NCBI GenBank assembly: GCA_019745505.1
Contig: JAIETE010000140.1
Span: 1-42,436 of the forward strand
Reading direction: 5' to 3'
Source: Candidatus Obscuribacterales bacterium
Lineage (GTDB): Bacteria > Cyanobacteriota > Vampirovibrionia > Obscuribacterales > Obscuribacteraceae
DNA length: 42,436 bases
Positions 1 through 8,909 of the stretch are shown here, piece by piece (position 1 is the stretch's first letter; every line of letters begins with the position of its first letter). Both the position numbers and the translations under genes were made by a program. Below the pieces are notes generated by a model that saw only the letters and a program-made list of their open reading frames with translations, did no database searches and was not told the DNA's origin.

Positions 1-777
1 AGAAAAAATTTCTCTGCTGAGGAGTCCTCCGGCAAAGCCCGGTTGGATACGGCTAATTTGCAATCGGGCGTTTCGACTCAGCATGCGCGTGCTTCTATCG
101 AGCAGCACATAACACTGCTGTCCGGCGCCACTAAAAGCGATACCAGTAGATTCTTGCTGAAAGTCGATAGGGAGACGATAGCGAAAACGGTCTATAACTG
201 TTTTGCAGAGATGACTTGCCTTGAAACAGCGGAGATTGGTTCAAATATCAATAATGCGGTTGGTCGCTGGCAGCCTTTGCTCGTCGAAGAAGATCCGGCA
301 GCATTGGCTCTGGGCAACAGTAATCCGCAAATCAGCGTCAAGATGGACGGAACAGTTTACAAAATAGGGCTTCCAAGTTTCCGCGGGCTGAAGAGAATCC
401 TGCTCGCGACTGATGGTGCGCAAATTTGTGCCATGGATCTGGATTCTAATGATAGCTGGCTGCTGCGTCTTAAGAAAAATCGGGACGGTTCATTAAACTC
501 TGTCCAGTGGGCAAAGTTAGTGCATATGAAGACCAAAGTTGAGCGAGGTGTTGCAGTCACTGCGCCAAAGCATGTCTGGGACGCTAAAGAGGCATCCACT
601 CGTGGCTGGGAAGCTAAAACTTCCCGGAGCCATGGTCGGGACGAAGGAAATAGCAGCGGCAGCCGCTCCGGGGTAAGAAGCAGCAACGGCTCAGGAGGCT
701 TTCTTGGTGGAGACAGCTCTATTAGATTTACTCGCAGGGGGAGCCGCTACGGGGCCCGAGGAAGCTCTGGTTTCTAA
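1..777 (+). CDS. Hypothetical protein, 5'-truncated by window edge
   Basis: The frame is open from the first base, so the gene very probably starts upstream; 258 codons are visible. A TTG at 43 could serve as a start, but nothing near it looks like a ribosome binding site. The visible part has a mixed alpha/beta composition for about 200 residues. It then changes to a low-complexity tail rich in Gly, Ser and Arg (about the last 55 residues), which looks disordered and positively charged. No catalytic motif, signal peptide or membrane segment is visible in this part. I do not recognise the family. The RG/GS-rich tail could bind nucleic acid or act as a flexible linker, but that is a guess. The next gene starts 67 bases downstream on the same strand. 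Confidence 0.6.
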   Translation, partial: RKNFSAEESSGKARLDTANLQSGVSTQHARASIEQHITLLSGATKSDTSRFLLKVDRETIAKTVYNCFAEMTCLETAEIGSNINNAVGRWQPLLVEEDPAALALGNSNPQISVKMDGTVYKIGLPSFRGLKRILLATDGAQICAMDLDSNDSWLLRLKKNRDGSLNSVQWAKLVHMKTKVERGVAVTAPKHVWDAKEASTRGWEAKTSRSHGRDEGNSSGSRSGVRSSNGSGGFLGGDSSIRFTRRGSRYGARGSSGF

Positions 778-844
778 AAGTCAGGGTTTTGCCCATATGA
801 CAGCGTTTGAGTGATGTGATAAAACGGGTTCTGGGGGGAATTTT

Positions 845-1582
845 ATGGCGAATGAGCACCCTGGCGAGCACGATGAAGTTGTTAGCGAGCACAAGGTTAA
901 ACTCGTGACCGCTGACCCTGGCACTCTGGCAATTAATGAGAAGTTAGCTGAAGTTGTGGGTGGCAATACGGCGGGCGCCGATAGAGGTCGCCCGCAGTCT
1001 GTGAGTGTCAAGGAATCTGCAACACTAGGTTCTGCCGCGTCTATAGTTAATACTTCTGCTGGCGTTCGACCTGACCCGCAGAGAATCATGCACGAGCTTT
1101 CATCGGACGAATTCTTCAAGGTTTTGGAAGAGTCGACCCCGGAGCAGCTTCAAGCCCTGATTCACACTTTCGAGAAAGGTTCCGCTACTACAGGTAGTGC
1201 ATCATTCTTTCGTCGAATAGTTGAAGTGCCGGCGGGTAAGAGATCGATTTTTTCGATTTTTCTATGGTGGGAAAGTCGAAGGCTGGCATACAACCTGATT
1301 GTCGGATTGTCAGGTCTGCCTTCCGTTTTAATCTTGTCTCTATTCGGACTGGCTTTTCCGGCTGCCATCGCCACTTTCTTTTACGCTCTGTGTGCCAATG
1401 TCTGCTACTGCCTGGGCGCTCCAGCAGAAATAATCGCAGGCGCCGTCTGGAAGGAGAAGGCGAATCACTCAGGCTCCGTCTTGCTCACTTTGGGCACGAT
1501 ATTCTCCGTCATTCTGACGGTATTTCTTGAATTGCTTGTTCTCTGTATTTTTCTGTACTCGGCAGTTAGTCCGAGGTTTTAG
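845..1582 (+). CDS. Hypothetical membrane protein
   Basis: A 245-aa protein with an ATG start preceded by a G-rich stretch (GGGGGG around 834-840) at acceptable spacing. Residues 1-120 are hydrophilic and acidic, with a helical segment near 80-112 (SSDEFFKVLEESTPEQLQAL). Two long hydrophobic stretches follow, about 148-195 (probably two passes) and about 210-242, so three to four membrane segments are likely. The large soluble part is then probably cytosolic. No enzyme motif is visible and I do not recognise the family. It lies 67 bases after the truncated gene and converges with the lipase gene on the other strand. Confidence 0.65.
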   Translation: MANEHPGEHDEVVSEHKVKLVTADPGTLAINEKLAEVVGGNTAGADRGRPQSVSVKESATLGSAASIVNTSAGVRPDPQRIMHELSSDEFFKVLEESTPEQLQALIHTFEKGSATTGSASFFRRIVEVPAGKRSIFSIFLWWESRRLAYNLIVGLSGLPSVLILSLFGLAFPAAIATFFYALCANVCYCLGAPAEIIAGAVWKEKANHSGSVLLTLGTIFSVILTVFLELLVLCIFLYSAVSPRF

Positions 1583-1620
1583 TATGGCGTGACATGCGTT
1601 TTGACTATCTGTCTTTAGTC

Positions 1621-3441
1621 CTATTCGTCGAACTTTGAGTCGAGGCAATTCTTAATCACCGGCTGGGAAAGTAATTCACCTAAAGTCAGGTTTGTTTTCT
1701 GAAGTCTTGCGAGAATGGCGCCGCAGTAAATCCATTGCTCTTCGTTTGTAAGCCCGAGATTGCCGTCAATCAGTTCGGATTCTTTGAGTAAGCTATCTAC
1801 TTCCGCTGCATTGTCGCTCGCTGGTGGCGTTCGCATCCTTTGGGCAATATCCAGGACGAGCTTGCGCCGTTCGTCCAGCGTGCTCTGGAATTTTGGCCCG
1901 ATATAGCTGCTCTTATCCACAATCATTCGCGAGTAAACGAGCTCCAGCCATCGGTCGAACTCCGATCCGAAATTGTAGTTTTGAAGGACTCTCTTGAAGT
2001 TGCCTTCGTTTACGATCTTTGGTGCGGGAGCTCCCGGGTAGACATAGCTCTCTTGCTGTCCGGCGAGCATCTTAGAAACAGTCGAGTAATAAGCCCAGCT
2101 GCTCTCCTGTCCGAGTTGTTGAGCCAATGCCGGATCGGTCGCGGCCATGTCGCGCACAAGCGCGTCCCTTATTACGAACACCTCGTGCGCATTGTCGTTG
2201 CAGTTGGCGAGCTTGGTCAGTTTCTTTTGTGAGCCACAGTGTTCGCCTTTATCGATAAGCAAGCCTACTATTGCGTTCGAGGTTGCTTCGACGACTGCGT
2301 CACCCTCCACCCAATAATGTTGTGCTGACGGAGACAGCTTGTCGAAATTCGCAGCCCAAACGGGATCACCCGGTATTGGTTGAGCGTAAGCCATAAGCGT
2401 TGCTTTATTCCAATCCCAACCGCTTACTTCATTCTTGAGTGCGTCTCCATATGAGCCCTGTGTCAATGCGCTCACGAACTGGCTGGCTAACCCGGCTCCC
2501 AGGCTGTGTCCAGTCACGTAGATGTGCTCTGGTGCCGGATAAGTTTGCTCGAGGTATTTGCAGCTGGCAGTGATCGTTCCCAGCATCGTCGGAAGTGATT
2601 CGGCAAAACCCTCGGTGACTTTTCCGACTCTGCTGATCAATGGTTGTTCAATCTGCTTCGAACTGCGCAAATCCGTTATCCAATCGGGATTTCCTTTGTG
2701 AGCACCAATTGCGTCTTGCGCTCTCCAGACTGTTTTGACCAGCGAGGCACCACTGCGGCTTCCGCGAAAGACGATGTGAGCATCGTAGCCCGTTGGCGTC
2801 TTATGCATCAGGGTAAAACCCATCAGGCTCCAGGAAGGGTCAGTATTACCATCGCTGCCCGTGCCTCCTTCGAAGACTATCAGGTGGTCCGTGCCGCTGG
2901 AATTTGATCGAATCGGAAAACGTTCCACATCGTTGTAAGGATAGGCTGTCGGTTTGGTCCTGTACCGAATTCCCTCGACAGTCCGGATGTTTTTAGTCAC
3001 ATAATCCGGTGCAACGACTGCAAGAAAGCGCTCTCCGTCTCTGGTAAAGGCGGGCAGAGTAGTGTCGATATGTTTGTAATTCGTCAAAATCGGATCGAGA
3101 TTGAGATTGCTATTTTTCCAATCTCTTGCCGCATTTGGTCCACTGTAAAATCCGTGCTCCAAGCCGAGGTTCGCAGCATAGTCATGTGTAAACCGGCATA
3201 TGTTGTCGCGTCTATCGCTGCCGACTCTGGACATCATGTCGAACCAGGGATCGAGCGGAAGGCAAAGGGATTGGTGGTAAAACTGGTAGGCCAGAGTGCA
3301 CAAATCCAGATTGAAAATCGTTTGGGGTATTGCTCTACTTTGCCCGTTATCATCGCTCGCGATTGCCGGTGTTGAGACCATTAATCCCAGGCTGAAAATA
3401 GCTGCGATAGCGATACTTTGAATCTTGGTTCTTGGGAACAT
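1621..3441 (-). CDS. Secreted class-3-type lipase / alpha-beta hydrolase
   Basis: A 606-aa protein with a clear N-terminal signal peptide (basic start, hydrophobic core, likely cleavage after STPAIA near residue 28), so it is exported. The nucleophile elbow GHSLGAG lies at about 311-317 (Ser313). It is preceded by a strand with FRGSRSG (about 225-231), typical of the oxyanion region in class-3 lipases. A PIPGDPVW segment follows, matching the usual spot around the acid residue. The roughly 200 residues after the hydrolase core are helical and unassigned. A triacylglycerol or phospholipid esterase role is established for this fold, but the substrate cannot be read from sequence. It stands alone, convergent with the membrane protein gene and divergent from the kinase pair. 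Confidence 0.8.
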   Translation of the reverse strand: MFPRTKIQSIAIAAIFSLGLMVSTPAIASDDNGQSRAIPQTIFNLDLCTLAYQFYHQSLCLPLDPWFDMMSRVGSDRRDNICRFTHDYAANLGLEHGFYSGPNAARDWKNSNLNLDPILTNYKHIDTTLPAFTRDGERFLAVVAPDYVTKNIRTVEGIRYRTKPTAYPYNDVERFPIRSNSSGTDHLIVFEGGTGSDGNTDPSWSLMGFTLMHKTPTGYDAHIVFRGSRSGASLVKTVWRAQDAIGAHKGNPDWITDLRSSKQIEQPLISRVGKVTEGFAESLPTMLGTITASCKYLEQTYPAPEHIYVTGHSLGAGLASQFVSALTQGSYGDALKNEVSGWDWNKATLMAYAQPIPGDPVWAANFDKLSPSAQHYWVEGDAVVEATSNAIVGLLIDKGEHCGSQKKLTKLANCNDNAHEVFVIRDALVRDMAATDPALAQQLGQESSWAYYSTVSKMLAGQQESYVYPGAPAPKIVNEGNFKRVLQNYNFGSEFDRWLELVYSRMIVDKSSYIGPKFQSTLDERRKLVLDIAQRMRTPPASDNAAEVDSLLKESELIDGNLGLTNEEQWIYCGAILARLQKTNLTLGELLSQPVIKNCLDSKFDE

Positions 3442-3661
3442 CTTTCACCATTGAATAGAGCGGAGGCGGAATCGCCGCCCAGTTGTTTTAGCGCTAATTT
3501 CGCGCAGGTCGAAGTGTACCACCAATGTGGTGTGCCTGGTTTTTTCAGAAACCTTTCCTGCTTTTCGTCTACAATCTAGCAGTTCTCTGATAGTTTTGGC
3601 CACGGTAACCCGACAGCAATTTCAAGCATATCCTCCTGGGGCTCAGCGCGAGCACAAGCAG

Positions 3662-5038
3662 ATGAAATCCGAGCTGGCTAAAGTCGAAGAATATCCTGTG
3701 ATGACGCCGCAGAAAATGGCTACTGCCGAAGGCGCCGGGCTTCGTTTTTTGGCCGCCTTTGCAATTATTGTTTTGGCTTGGCTTACCTTTTCGGCGATCG
3801 CTAAGTTCGCGATTGTTTGGCAGATTTTTGCGATTGTGTCGTTTTTTCTGTTCAACAATGCTATGAACAACGACGCCACAATAGTGCGCTCCAGCCTTGA
3901 TTTGAAGGCCAAGGGGCTCGATATAAAAGAGAGGCACATCAATACGATAGTGCCCTGGGATTGGCTAGCCAAAGTAGAAATCAGGCAGCGGCGCTTCAGT
4001 GTGTTTCCTAATTATGTCTACTTCAAGTTCAAAAATGATGCTGATGTTTTGATTCTGTGGGATGACATCCGTGAATCAATGGATTCGACTACGCTGGTTT
4101 CGTGTGTGCGAACCTGGGCTCCCCATGCTGAAATTGTCGGAGATGCAAAACTGACGAAGTCTGAATCAATTGCAACTTATACTGAGCTGTGGCTGAAAGA
4201 TATGAGTTTGGCCAAGGTGGAAAGAAGGCTCAGGCAAGACCAAACCTTGCCGGAAGGAACCGTTCTCAGCAACAGCTACAAAATCGAGCGTATGCTGAGC
4301 GGAGGAGGACAGGGAACTGCTTACTACGCTTCGGTCCTGCCGGGTGCGGAAGTACCTGCTGTGCCACCAAATGTAGTGATTAAGGAATTCATCCTTCCGA
4401 ATAACGAACGCGGACTGAAGAAGGCTACCGATGCCTTAGTCAAGGAAGTGGCAATATTGAGGCGCATTTCTCATCCTCGGATCGTCCGGTTGTATGATTT
4501 TTTCATTGAGGATATGCGCGGGTATTTTGCTATCGAGTTTATCGATGGCTTGACTCTTCGACAGATGGTCCAAGACACCGGCCCGCTTGAGGACAAGCTT
4601 GCCGCTAAAATTGCCATGACTGTATGCGACGCGCTCATATATTTGCACGAGCTCAGCCCGGCCATTATTCACGGCGATCTGACTCCTGATAACGTCATGG
4701 TGGACAAGCAAGGCAACGTCAAGATAATGGATTTTGACGCTTCGCAGGAATTGACTCGCAACAAGACCAACACTGTTGTCGGCAAGCATGCCTACATGTC
4801 TCCGGAACAATTCAAAGGATTGCTCGGGAGTGAGTCGGATATTTATGCTCTTGGATGTACACTTCACTTCATGCTTACCGGTGTCGATCCTGAGCCCATA
4901 AGCGAATCCAGACCTGCCTCCGTGCGTAGCACCGTTGGAACGGCGATCGATCAAGTAGTTTGTGACGCGACTAAGCTCAAGCTGGCGGATAGGCTGGCGA
5001 ATATGAAGCAGATGAGGGCGCGACTTGAGCGAATCTAA
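3662..5038 (+). CDS. Membrane Ser/Thr protein kinase, atypical (HGD/DFD)
   Basis: Annotated from the ATG at 3662 (458 aa). The frame stays open further upstream to an ATG at 3527, but that extension reads poorly; the start is uncertain and an ATG at 3701 is also possible. Residues about 25-67 are hydrophobic (two passes). A PH-like beta region (about 75-155, containing VPWDWLAKVEI) and then a kinase domain from about 203 follow. Visible kinase landmarks are the loop GGGQG (214-218), VIK Lys241, alpha-C Glu262, catalytic loop HGDLTPDN (Asp339, Asn344), metal site DFD (357-359) where DFG is expected, and YMSPEQ. The invariant acid and amide residues remain, so activity is plausible, but HRD is HGD, the loop Lys is Thr and the DFG Gly is Asp. 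It overlaps the next kinase gene by 14 bases. Confidence 0.85.
   Translation: MKSELAKVEEYPVMTPQKMATAEGAGLRFLAAFAIIVLAWLTFSAIAKFAIVWQIFAIVSFFLFNNAMNNDATIVRSSLDLKAKGLDIKERHINTIVPWDWLAKVEIRQRRFSVFPNYVYFKFKNDADVLILWDDIRESMDSTTLVSCVRTWAPHAEIVGDAKLTKSESIATYTELWLKDMSLAKVERRLRQDQTLPEGTVLSNSYKIERMLSGGGQGTAYYASVLPGAEVPAVPPNVVIKEFILPNNERGLKKATDALVKEVAILRRISHPRIVRLYDFFIEDMRGYFAIEFIDGLTLRQMVQDTGPLEDKLAAKIAMTVCDALIYLHELSPAIIHGDLTPDNVMVDKQGNVKIMDFDASQELTRNKTNTVVGKHAYMSPEQFKGLLGSESDIYALGCTLHFMLTGVDPEPISESRPASVRSTVGTAIDQVVCDATKLKLADRLANMKQMRARLERI
5014..5018 (+). promoter_or_regulatory. Ribosome binding site deciding a TTG start
   Basis: GAGGG lies six bases before TTG 5025, inside the last codons of the upstream kinase gene. 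The next in-frame ATG of the downstream kinase is about 60 codons further, inside its first membrane segment. The TTG with this site is therefore the best start and implies translational coupling of the two kinases. Confidence 0.6.
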
Positions 5039-6536
5039 AAGCAATGAAATAGCTGCAAGTGTGCCGGCGTTGTCGCATGAGAAGAGCGACGCTCATCGCA
5101 TCTCACTCAAGACCGGGTTCGAAAATGTCAGTGAGACTGCGCTAAAGTTCACATGGCCCGCCGTGCTTTTTGCCGGCTGGTATTTGTTTACTACCTTTGG
5201 CGCCATGTGCTTTGGTGCACCTGCAACTCTTGGCGCCATCCTTGGATGTTTGATTGGCGTTCTGTTTTTCAGCGCATTCTTCGGGCTGATGTTTCTTACC
5301 TGGAAGAGCGACTTTGTTCTTCGGCAGTGGGGAATCACGCTGCCTGCAATTTTTTTGCTTGCCTCGCGCGGGCGCCTTACTTGGAGCTGGTCTCAACTGG
5401 TGAAAGTCGTTTTTTCAAAGAGCGATACCATGCTGAAATCTGCGGACCAAATCGTTCTTGGCTTTGAAGTGCCCGATTCTTCCGAAACGATCGACATATA
5501 CGTCAAGTTGAAGGAGCTGGAGCAGCTCGATCTGAAGAAGCTCGTCTATGCGATTGTCACCAATGCATCACATGCGGTGATCGAACCTCCACTGGAAAAA
5601 GTGGCGCTTGAACTTCCTACCGTATCAGGTATGAAGCATATCAATTTTCAGAGTTTTACCAACCTGTGGAATGAAGAGTTTTCTACGCGTTATTCACCGA
5701 CTCTCTTTGTTCCTCTGGCACAAGGCGAAGGGGTGAGAAATGGCTCAATAACGATAACCGAGCTTGTTGCTTGCGGCGGTTCGGCGGCAATTTATTCAGC
5801 AAAAACATCTAATGGTGAGCAAATAATCGTCAAAGAAGCCGTCATTCCGAAGAATTCACCCGAAGCGCTCAAAGCAAAAGCTATCGAACTCTTCAATCGG
5901 GAAGCTCTCCTTTTGAGCAGACTCGACCACCCACACATTGCGAAAGTCTTCGACCATTTTGTAGAAAATGAGCATCATTATGAGGTGCTTGAGTATATTG
6001 ACGGACTCGATTTGCGTCGTTTCGTAAAGGAGAGAGGACCGCAGCCGGAGGATTTTGTACTGAATTGGGCGGAACAGATTTGCGAAATTCTGGTCTACTT
6101 GCACAAGCAGGAACCGCCTGTGATACACAGAGATTTGACTCCGGACAACCTTGTGCTGCGAGTCGACGGTCAGCTCGTCTTGATCGATTTCGGCGCAGCC
6201 AATGCTTTTGTTGGGACTGCCACCGGCACAATGGTCGGAAAACAATCCTATATGCCTCCAGAGCAATTGCGCGGTAAATCTGTCCCTCAAAGCGATATTT
6301 ACTCACTTGGCGGCACCTGCTATTTCCTTTTGACTGGAAAAGATCCTACGCCGCTTGAAGAGTCTCAAGTAAGTGAAGATTCGGGATTGCCGACGAATCT
6401 CAATTCATTGCTGGCTAGATGCACTGCCGGCGAAGTTTCAGATAGATACAGTTCGGCGCAGGAAGTGCTGATCGAAATTCGACGCATTCGTCAGCAGCGT
6501 GCAGTAGCTGCTGCTGCCAATGGAGGCTCGGCATAG
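5025..6536 (+). CDS. Membrane Ser/Thr protein kinase, paralogue of upstream gene
   Basis: A 503-aa protein from a TTG start supported by GAGGG at 5014-5018. It has the same layout as its neighbour: a soluble N-terminus, two membrane segments (about 43-92), a PH-like beta region (about 95-190, with WSWSQLVKV echoing the neighbour's PWDWLAKV), a linker, and a kinase domain from about 240. Kinase landmarks are a degenerate loop GGSAAIYSA, Lys270 (IVK), Glu293, HRDLTPDN (Asp370, Asn375), a canonical DFG at 388-390, and VGKQSYMPPEQ in the activation segment. It therefore looks active. The catalytic-loop Lys is replaced by Thr, as in the neighbour. No extracytoplasmic sensor is seen; both termini are probably cytosolic. 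Likely cotranscribed with the upstream kinase, so the two may dimerise or transphosphorylate (inference). Confidence 0.88.
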   Translation: MSESKSNEIAASVPALSHEKSDAHRISLKTGFENVSETALKFTWPAVLFAGWYLFTTFGAMCFGAPATLGAILGCLIGVLFFSAFFGLMFLTWKSDFVLRQWGITLPAIFLLASRGRLTWSWSQLVKVVFSKSDTMLKSADQIVLGFEVPDSSETIDIYVKLKELEQLDLKKLVYAIVTNASHAVIEPPLEKVALELPTVSGMKHINFQSFTNLWNEEFSTRYSPTLFVPLAQGEGVRNGSITITELVACGGSAAIYSAKTSNGEQIIVKEAVIPKNSPEALKAKAIELFNREALLLSRLDHPHIAKVFDHFVENEHHYEVLEYIDGLDLRRFVKERGPQPEDFVLNWAEQICEILVYLHKQEPPVIHRDLTPDNLVLRVDGQLVLIDFGAANAFVGTATGTMVGKQSYMPPEQLRGKSVPQSDIYSLGGTCYFLLTGKDPTPLEESQVSEDSGLPTNLNSLLARCTAGEVSDRYSSAQEVLIEIRRIRQQRAVAAAANGGSA

Positions 6537-6769
6537 ACTAAGAAAATGATGCGCATTCTGATTGGCAAAAGTCTTTTTTTGAGAAAGTTCGCTCGTCCCG
6601 ATTCGCCCCTATTTAACAGTCAGCATGCAGCCAATCAGGTGTAAATTGGAAACCGTTCGGCGCTGCAAGTTTCAACTTTCTTTCACGATTGAGCGGACAA
6701 TTTCGGCATTGTTTTGGGTAAATCTCTCTAGAAGGAGTCCAGTAGCATTGTTAATTTGACGGGTGTAGC

Positions 6770-8641
6770 ATGCTGAATTTCGCAGACACTGAATATAAGT
6801 GGTGTCCCCAATGCGCTGGAAACATACGACTGAAAGCGACGCATTGCCGCTTTTGTCATAAGCCAGTTGAAAACAGGCTGATGAAGAAAGTTGCCCTTCC
6901 CTCTTTTGTAGCTGTTCGAAGCATCAAGGAGTGGCTGCCGAATTTCGCAGATGTTAAGGCCAAGCTGCCTGCAGAGTTTCTCAGTCGCTTGGAGCAAGCA
7001 GAATCTGAAATCCCGGAGGCTCAAGTCCCTGAGTCGATTAAGAATCAACTTCAGCCGTCAGTCGAGATCGACTGCCCTCACGAGCCGCCTGCCGCGAACA
7101 TTCAAGCGGTGCTCATGGATTTGCTTCTATCAATTCATTCCAGTGGTGCTCCGATTGCTGAAATTTGCGAACAGCCGCAGCTGCGTTTGCTCGAGATTAC
7201 TCCGCCGGAAGTTGTTGCGGAATATGAGCTGCGCATGGAGGAGATGGATAAGGGGCATCGTTGCACCTACTGTCAGGAATTCGTACTGGCAGATGGAGAT
7301 GAGTGTCGCTTTTGCCAAGGCACCGACCAAACTCCACCCAAGCCAATTGAGAATACCTGGGAGAAGCCCGTGGATCCGCTTCTTCTCAAGGATGTCATCT
7401 TGTATGAGGCGGCCCGGCGAGCATCACTAGAAGAAGAGGCAATACCGCAGGATATCCTTGCCGCAAGTTCGATAAGCCAGGATGATGTCGACCGAGAGAT
7501 TTTGCGTTTGCGCACCGGAGAGGCTGAGTTGCCTATGCCGCGCTTTACGAAACGCATGGTCGAGTTGAAACTCAAGTGTTTCTGGAGCCCAGAGCAAAAT
7601 GCGTTGTCTGCGATTGCCGATTTGGGCTCGGCTCTGGACAGCCGTAAGGTAAATCGTTCTGCCGAAGCCTTAGTCGTCCTCGAGCATGCGCTCCGCAGGA
7701 CCGAAGGCGATGATGAGCTCATGAGCCAGCGCTCTACCGTCCTTTCGAAACTTTCGACCCATTATTTGGCGAAGAAAGATGATTCGAAGTATGAACTCTA
7801 CAGCGCGATGTCTCATGAGTGCGGCAAATTCGGCATGTCTGACGAGATGAAGGCGATGATGGATAAGTCGCACGAGAGCATGAAAAATATGTTCAGAGGC
7901 GACTCTCATTTCGACACTGATCCAGAAAAACGTTTGGCTTCACTTGATAATGATTACGGACTGAACCTGAGTGGCATGGGAGACATGCTCGCTCAGATCG
8001 AGGAAACATTACCAGGAATGGGAGAAATGCTTTCGTCGCTGCAGAGCGGTTTGGCAGAGACGATGAAGAATACTCGTCTGATTCTCGAGGCTCAAGTCGC
8101 AGAGAAAAACGGCGACTTGATTACCGCCGAGGCCAAATATCGCCAGTCACTCGCAAATAACAATGAAGATCGGCTGACCGGGCATCTTAGTAAGATAAGT
8201 AGCATGACTGCGCTTGGGCAGATCAAGCATAAGCAGGGCGAAAATGAGGAGTCTGAATCTCTATTGAAGGAAGCGATGGCTATAGCTTTGGAATATGCAG
8301 AAGCCGTGCCGACAATCGGGAAAGCTTCTTTATATCCGGTGCTTAATGTTTATGCGTGCTTTCTCAGAGATGTTGGCAGGCATGAAGAGTCCGAGCAGGA
8401 ATTTCAGAAAGCGTTGCAGTTAGAGGCCGAAGTATCATCGACATACCTCAGCGAGTATGGTGGCTCCCCCGGGGATTACAGTGGGCAAAGAGCGGATATC
8501 AAAGAAAGTTACGCTCAACTCCTGCGCGCTATGAAGCGCGAAGAGGATGCACAGAAGCTTGATTCCGAAGTCGCCGTGCTGAGGAAAGAGGCCGCCGACA
8601 GGCAAATAGAAATCGAACAGCGCCGCGCTGGGCGCCAGTGA
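6770..8641 (+). CDS. Double zinc-ribbon and TPR protein
   Basis: A 623-aa protein; an in-frame stop at 6752 fixes ATG 6770 as the first possible start. Two zinc-ribbon motifs of identical spacing, C-x2-C-x10-C-x2-C, lie at Cys12/15/26/29 and Cys165/168/179/182. A helical region follows, with an acidic, Met-rich segment near 380-440. TPR-type helices occupy about 440-610 (for example AEAKYRQSLANN and SEQEFQKALQLEAE). No signal peptide is present, so it is cytosolic. TPR proteins act as binding platforms, and the position directly before dnaK on the same strand suggests a chaperone or signalling adaptor; the 268-base gap leaves cotranscription open. No enzyme motif was recognised. Confidence 0.75.
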   Translation: MLNFADTEYKWCPQCAGNIRLKATHCRFCHKPVENRLMKKVALPSFVAVRSIKEWLPNFADVKAKLPAEFLSRLEQAESEIPEAQVPESIKNQLQPSVEIDCPHEPPAANIQAVLMDLLLSIHSSGAPIAEICEQPQLRLLEITPPEVVAEYELRMEEMDKGHRCTYCQEFVLADGDECRFCQGTDQTPPKPIENTWEKPVDPLLLKDVILYEAARRASLEEEAIPQDILAASSISQDDVDREILRLRTGEAELPMPRFTKRMVELKLKCFWSPEQNALSAIADLGSALDSRKVNRSAEALVVLEHALRRTEGDDELMSQRSTVLSKLSTHYLAKKDDSKYELYSAMSHECGKFGMSDEMKAMMDKSHESMKNMFRGDSHFDTDPEKRLASLDNDYGLNLSGMGDMLAQIEETLPGMGEMLSSLQSGLAETMKNTRLILEAQVAEKNGDLITAEAKYRQSLANNNEDRLTGHLSKISSMTALGQIKHKQGENEESESLLKEAMAIALEYAEAVPTIGKASLYPVLNVYACFLRDVGRHEESEQEFQKALQLEAEVSSTYLSEYGGSPGDYSGQRADIKESYAQLLRAMKREEDAQKLDSEVAVLRKEAADRQIEIEQRRAGRQ

Positions 8642-8766
8642 CCCTCGTGGCGGCAATTTGCAGTTTGGTGAATGAAAAAACGGCTTGCAAGAAAAGGATA
8701 AAAAACGGATTAAGGCTGCATAGCCTCATCTGCTGGCGTTTCTTCGCCTCACCTCGGTGAAAAATA

Positions 8767-8797
8767 AAGAAATTTTGTTATTTGGACAACATTTCTT
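8767..8797. promoter_or_regulatory. Inverted repeat upstream of dnaK, possible operator
   Basis: Twelve-base arms, AAGAAATTTTGT (8767-8778) and ACAACATTTCTT (8786-8797), pair with one mismatch around a 7-base spacer, about 110 bases before the dnaK start. It is not the CIRCE element recognised by HrcA. A TTGGAC hexamer at 8782-8787 overlaps the right arm and could be a -35 box, but no good -10 follows. A repressor-binding role in heat-shock control is inferred from position and symmetry alone. Confidence 0.35.
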
Positions 8798-8909
8798 CCC
8801 CGTTGGTTAAAACGAAGGTAGGACCGATTTACTCCACCGCTCCGATTGGCGCTGCACGCCTTTCTGGAGAGCGGCTTTTGGTCTGCTTTTCACTAATGAG
8901 GAAACAAAT

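Noticed and set aside
3527-3661. Longer N-terminus for the first kinase (ATG 3527)
   Set aside because: The extra 45 residues have no ribosome site or conserved feature, and the stretch covers the likely promoter region; ATG 3662 is preferred, though not proven.
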